The notes beneath the pieces are model-generated. The model saw only the letters and a program-made list of their open reading frames with translations. It did no database searches and was not told the DNA's origin. The position numbers and the translations under genes are program-made. Source: CAYVQB01 sp964453985 (lineage in GTDB: Bacteria > Babelota > Babeliae > Babelales > UASB340). Taken from it: a stretch of 7,677 bases of DNA. Location of the stretch: contig CAYVQB010000044.1 in assembly GCA_964453985.1 (NCBI GenBank), forward strand, positions 1-7,677, written 5' to 3'. Below are positions 7,099 through 7,677 of this stretch, one piece after another. Within the stretch, counting starts at the first letter, position 1, and every line of letters starts with the position of its first letter.

Positions 7099-7127
7099 AT
7101 TATATCAGAGCCTAGGTTCTTCGACAA
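7099..7127 (-). promoter_or_regulatory. Sigma70-type promoter for the hydrolase gene
   Basis: On the minus strand TTGTCG (7127-7122) is separated by exactly 17 bases from a perfect TATAAT (7104-7099). Transcription would start near 7092, leaving a leader of about 30 nt to the ATG at 7060. Spacing, the perfect -10 and the four-of-six -35 make this the strongest promoter in the window. A small hairpin overlaps the -35 and spacer. Confidence 0.65.
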
Positions 7128-7130
7128 CCT
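7114..7130. repeat. Small inverted repeat overlapping the hydrolase promoter
   Basis: AGGTT (7114-7118) and AACCT (7126-7130) form a perfect 5-bp stem around the 7-base loop CTTCGAC. It covers the -35 and part of the spacer of the hydrolase promoter. Just beyond it lies TGCCGGCA (7140-7147), an 8-bp palindrome. Both lie between two divergent gene starts, so a terminator role is unlikely; a regulator site or a decayed copy of an interspersed palindrome is possible. Confidence 0.4.
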
Positions 7131-7153
7131 TGTTCTACCTGCCGGCAAAAAGC

Positions 7154-7183
7154 TTGTAATTTTCTAAATTATTTTTCTAAAAT
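7154..7183 (+). promoter_or_regulatory. Probable promoter of the plus-strand stalk-protein gene
   Basis: TTGTAA (7154-7159) is followed after 18 bases by TAAAAT (7178-7183), matching four of six and five of six consensus positions. Transcription would start near 7190, about 40 nt before the coding start. Because the region is very AT-rich, other -10-like hexamers occur nearer the gene (for example around 7204-7210), so the exact choice is uncertain. Confidence 0.4.
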
Positions 7184-7230
7184 GAAAAAAATGTGAGAAA
7201 TTTTATATAAAAGTTTTATAACGGAGAAAA

Positions 7231-7677
7231 ATGATGAAATTATGTAGTTTTTTATTTTTAATTCTTTTATTTGTTATTCCAACTAATTCTTGGTGCAAAA
7301 TATACCAAGAAGATATCGATGAAAATCAGCAAGCTTTAAATATGGTTAAAAAAGCTGAAGTTGAAACTAAAAAGATCCGAAGAGATGCTGCTACAAAAAT
7401 TGCCCTGCTAAAAGAGCAAACAAAAGATGATTATTTTAAGCTGAAAGAGAATATTGATCTTAAGCGATTGGAATTAGAAAACAAGGCAGACCTTGAGGCT
7501 TTAAAAATAAAGGCTGAAGCTGAGCGAAAAGCTTTAGAGCTTAAAAATAAGGCAGAAATGGAGGCATTAAGGATTAGACAAGGGTTGCAGGGAGAAAAAC
7601 GAGATCAGGACGTGCAAGAAGAAGAGGAAGATGACAATATTCTTAAAAGAGTCTCTGATGATTGGAGAGTTTCTGTT
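7231..7677 (+). CDS. Exported protein with hendecad coiled-coil stalk, 5' part
   Basis: This gene runs off the right edge; 149 residues are visible without a stop. GGAG (7223-7226) lies four bases before the ATG at 7231 and seven before the ATG at 7234; the second has better spacing, so the protein may start one residue later. Residues 3-20 form a hydrophobic signal peptide (KLCSFLFLILLFVIP) with likely cleavage near NSWC; the tryptophan before Cys makes a lipoprotein site doubtful. From about 26 to 128 the protein is almost entirely charged helix. Residues 69-123 follow an 11-residue period (LKENIDLKRLE, LENKADLEALK, IKAEAERKALE, LKNKAEMEALR), the pattern of right-handed or hendecad coiled coils. 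An acidic patch (EEEEDD, 130-135) follows, and a new, less charged region begins at 136 as the window ends. I do not recognise the family. It is probably periplasmic, forming a stalk or spacer ahead of an unseen C-terminal domain. Confidence 0.85.
   Translation, partial: MMKLCSFLFLILLFVIPTNSWCKIYQEDIDENQQALNMVKKAEVETKKIRRDAATKIALLKEQTKDDYFKLKENIDLKRLELENKADLEALKIKAEAERKALELKNKAEMEALRIRQGLQGEKRDQDVQEEEEDDNILKRVSDDWRVSV

Noticed and set aside
7285..7299. Lipobox at NSWC in the plus-strand protein
   Set aside because: Trp directly before the Cys is outside the accepted Gly/Ala/Ser at that position, so ordinary signal peptide cleavage is more likely.

Overview
The window is AT-rich bacterial DNA carrying five clear protein-coding genes on the minus strand and one on the plus strand that runs off the right edge. 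BamA (outer-membrane protein assembly) and an LptA/OstA-family protein (LPS transport) together indicate a diderm bacterium with an LPS-type outer membrane. The low GC, short intergenic spaces, many lysine/asparagine-rich proteins and two exported proteins of unknown family would fit a reduced, host-associated lineage. My best guess is Candidatus Dependentiae (TM6) or a similar intracellular group. That is an inference from overall style, not from a marker gene.

Layout, right to left in the direction of minus-strand transcription. At 7231-7677 (plus strand) an exported protein with a long 11-residue-periodic helical stalk begins and is cut by the window end. It is divergent from a membrane-anchored alpha/beta hydrolase (7060 down to an assembly gap). 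The shared 170-bp spacer holds a good sigma70-type promoter for the hydrolase, a likely one for the plus-strand gene, and a small hairpin. A run of exactly 100 N (5897-5996) cuts off the hydrolase C-terminus. Next comes bamA (5746-3317), complete with five POTRA domains and a 16-stranded-type barrel. A 160-bp spacer follows, with a GC-rich palindromic repeat-like element that may also terminate bamA. A tight three-gene set completes the window: an unrecognised 214-residue exported/membrane protein (3156-2512), an lptA-like gene (2502-1870) and mutL (1883-48). The first two are separated by one amber codon plus three codons in the same frame, and lptA overlaps mutL by 14 nt.

Functionally, the centre of the window is cell-envelope biogenesis: BamA inserts beta-barrel proteins, including the LptD-type exporter that an LptA bridge would need. 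The unknown 214-residue protein is co-transcribed with lptA, so it may belong to the envelope too. MutL is the odd member of this operon; it carries the full set of C-terminal endonuclease motifs. I found no tRNA, rRNA, CRISPR array or transposase. The least explained objects are the 214-residue protein, the stalk protein, the palindromic element, and the missing hydrolase C-terminus at the gap.
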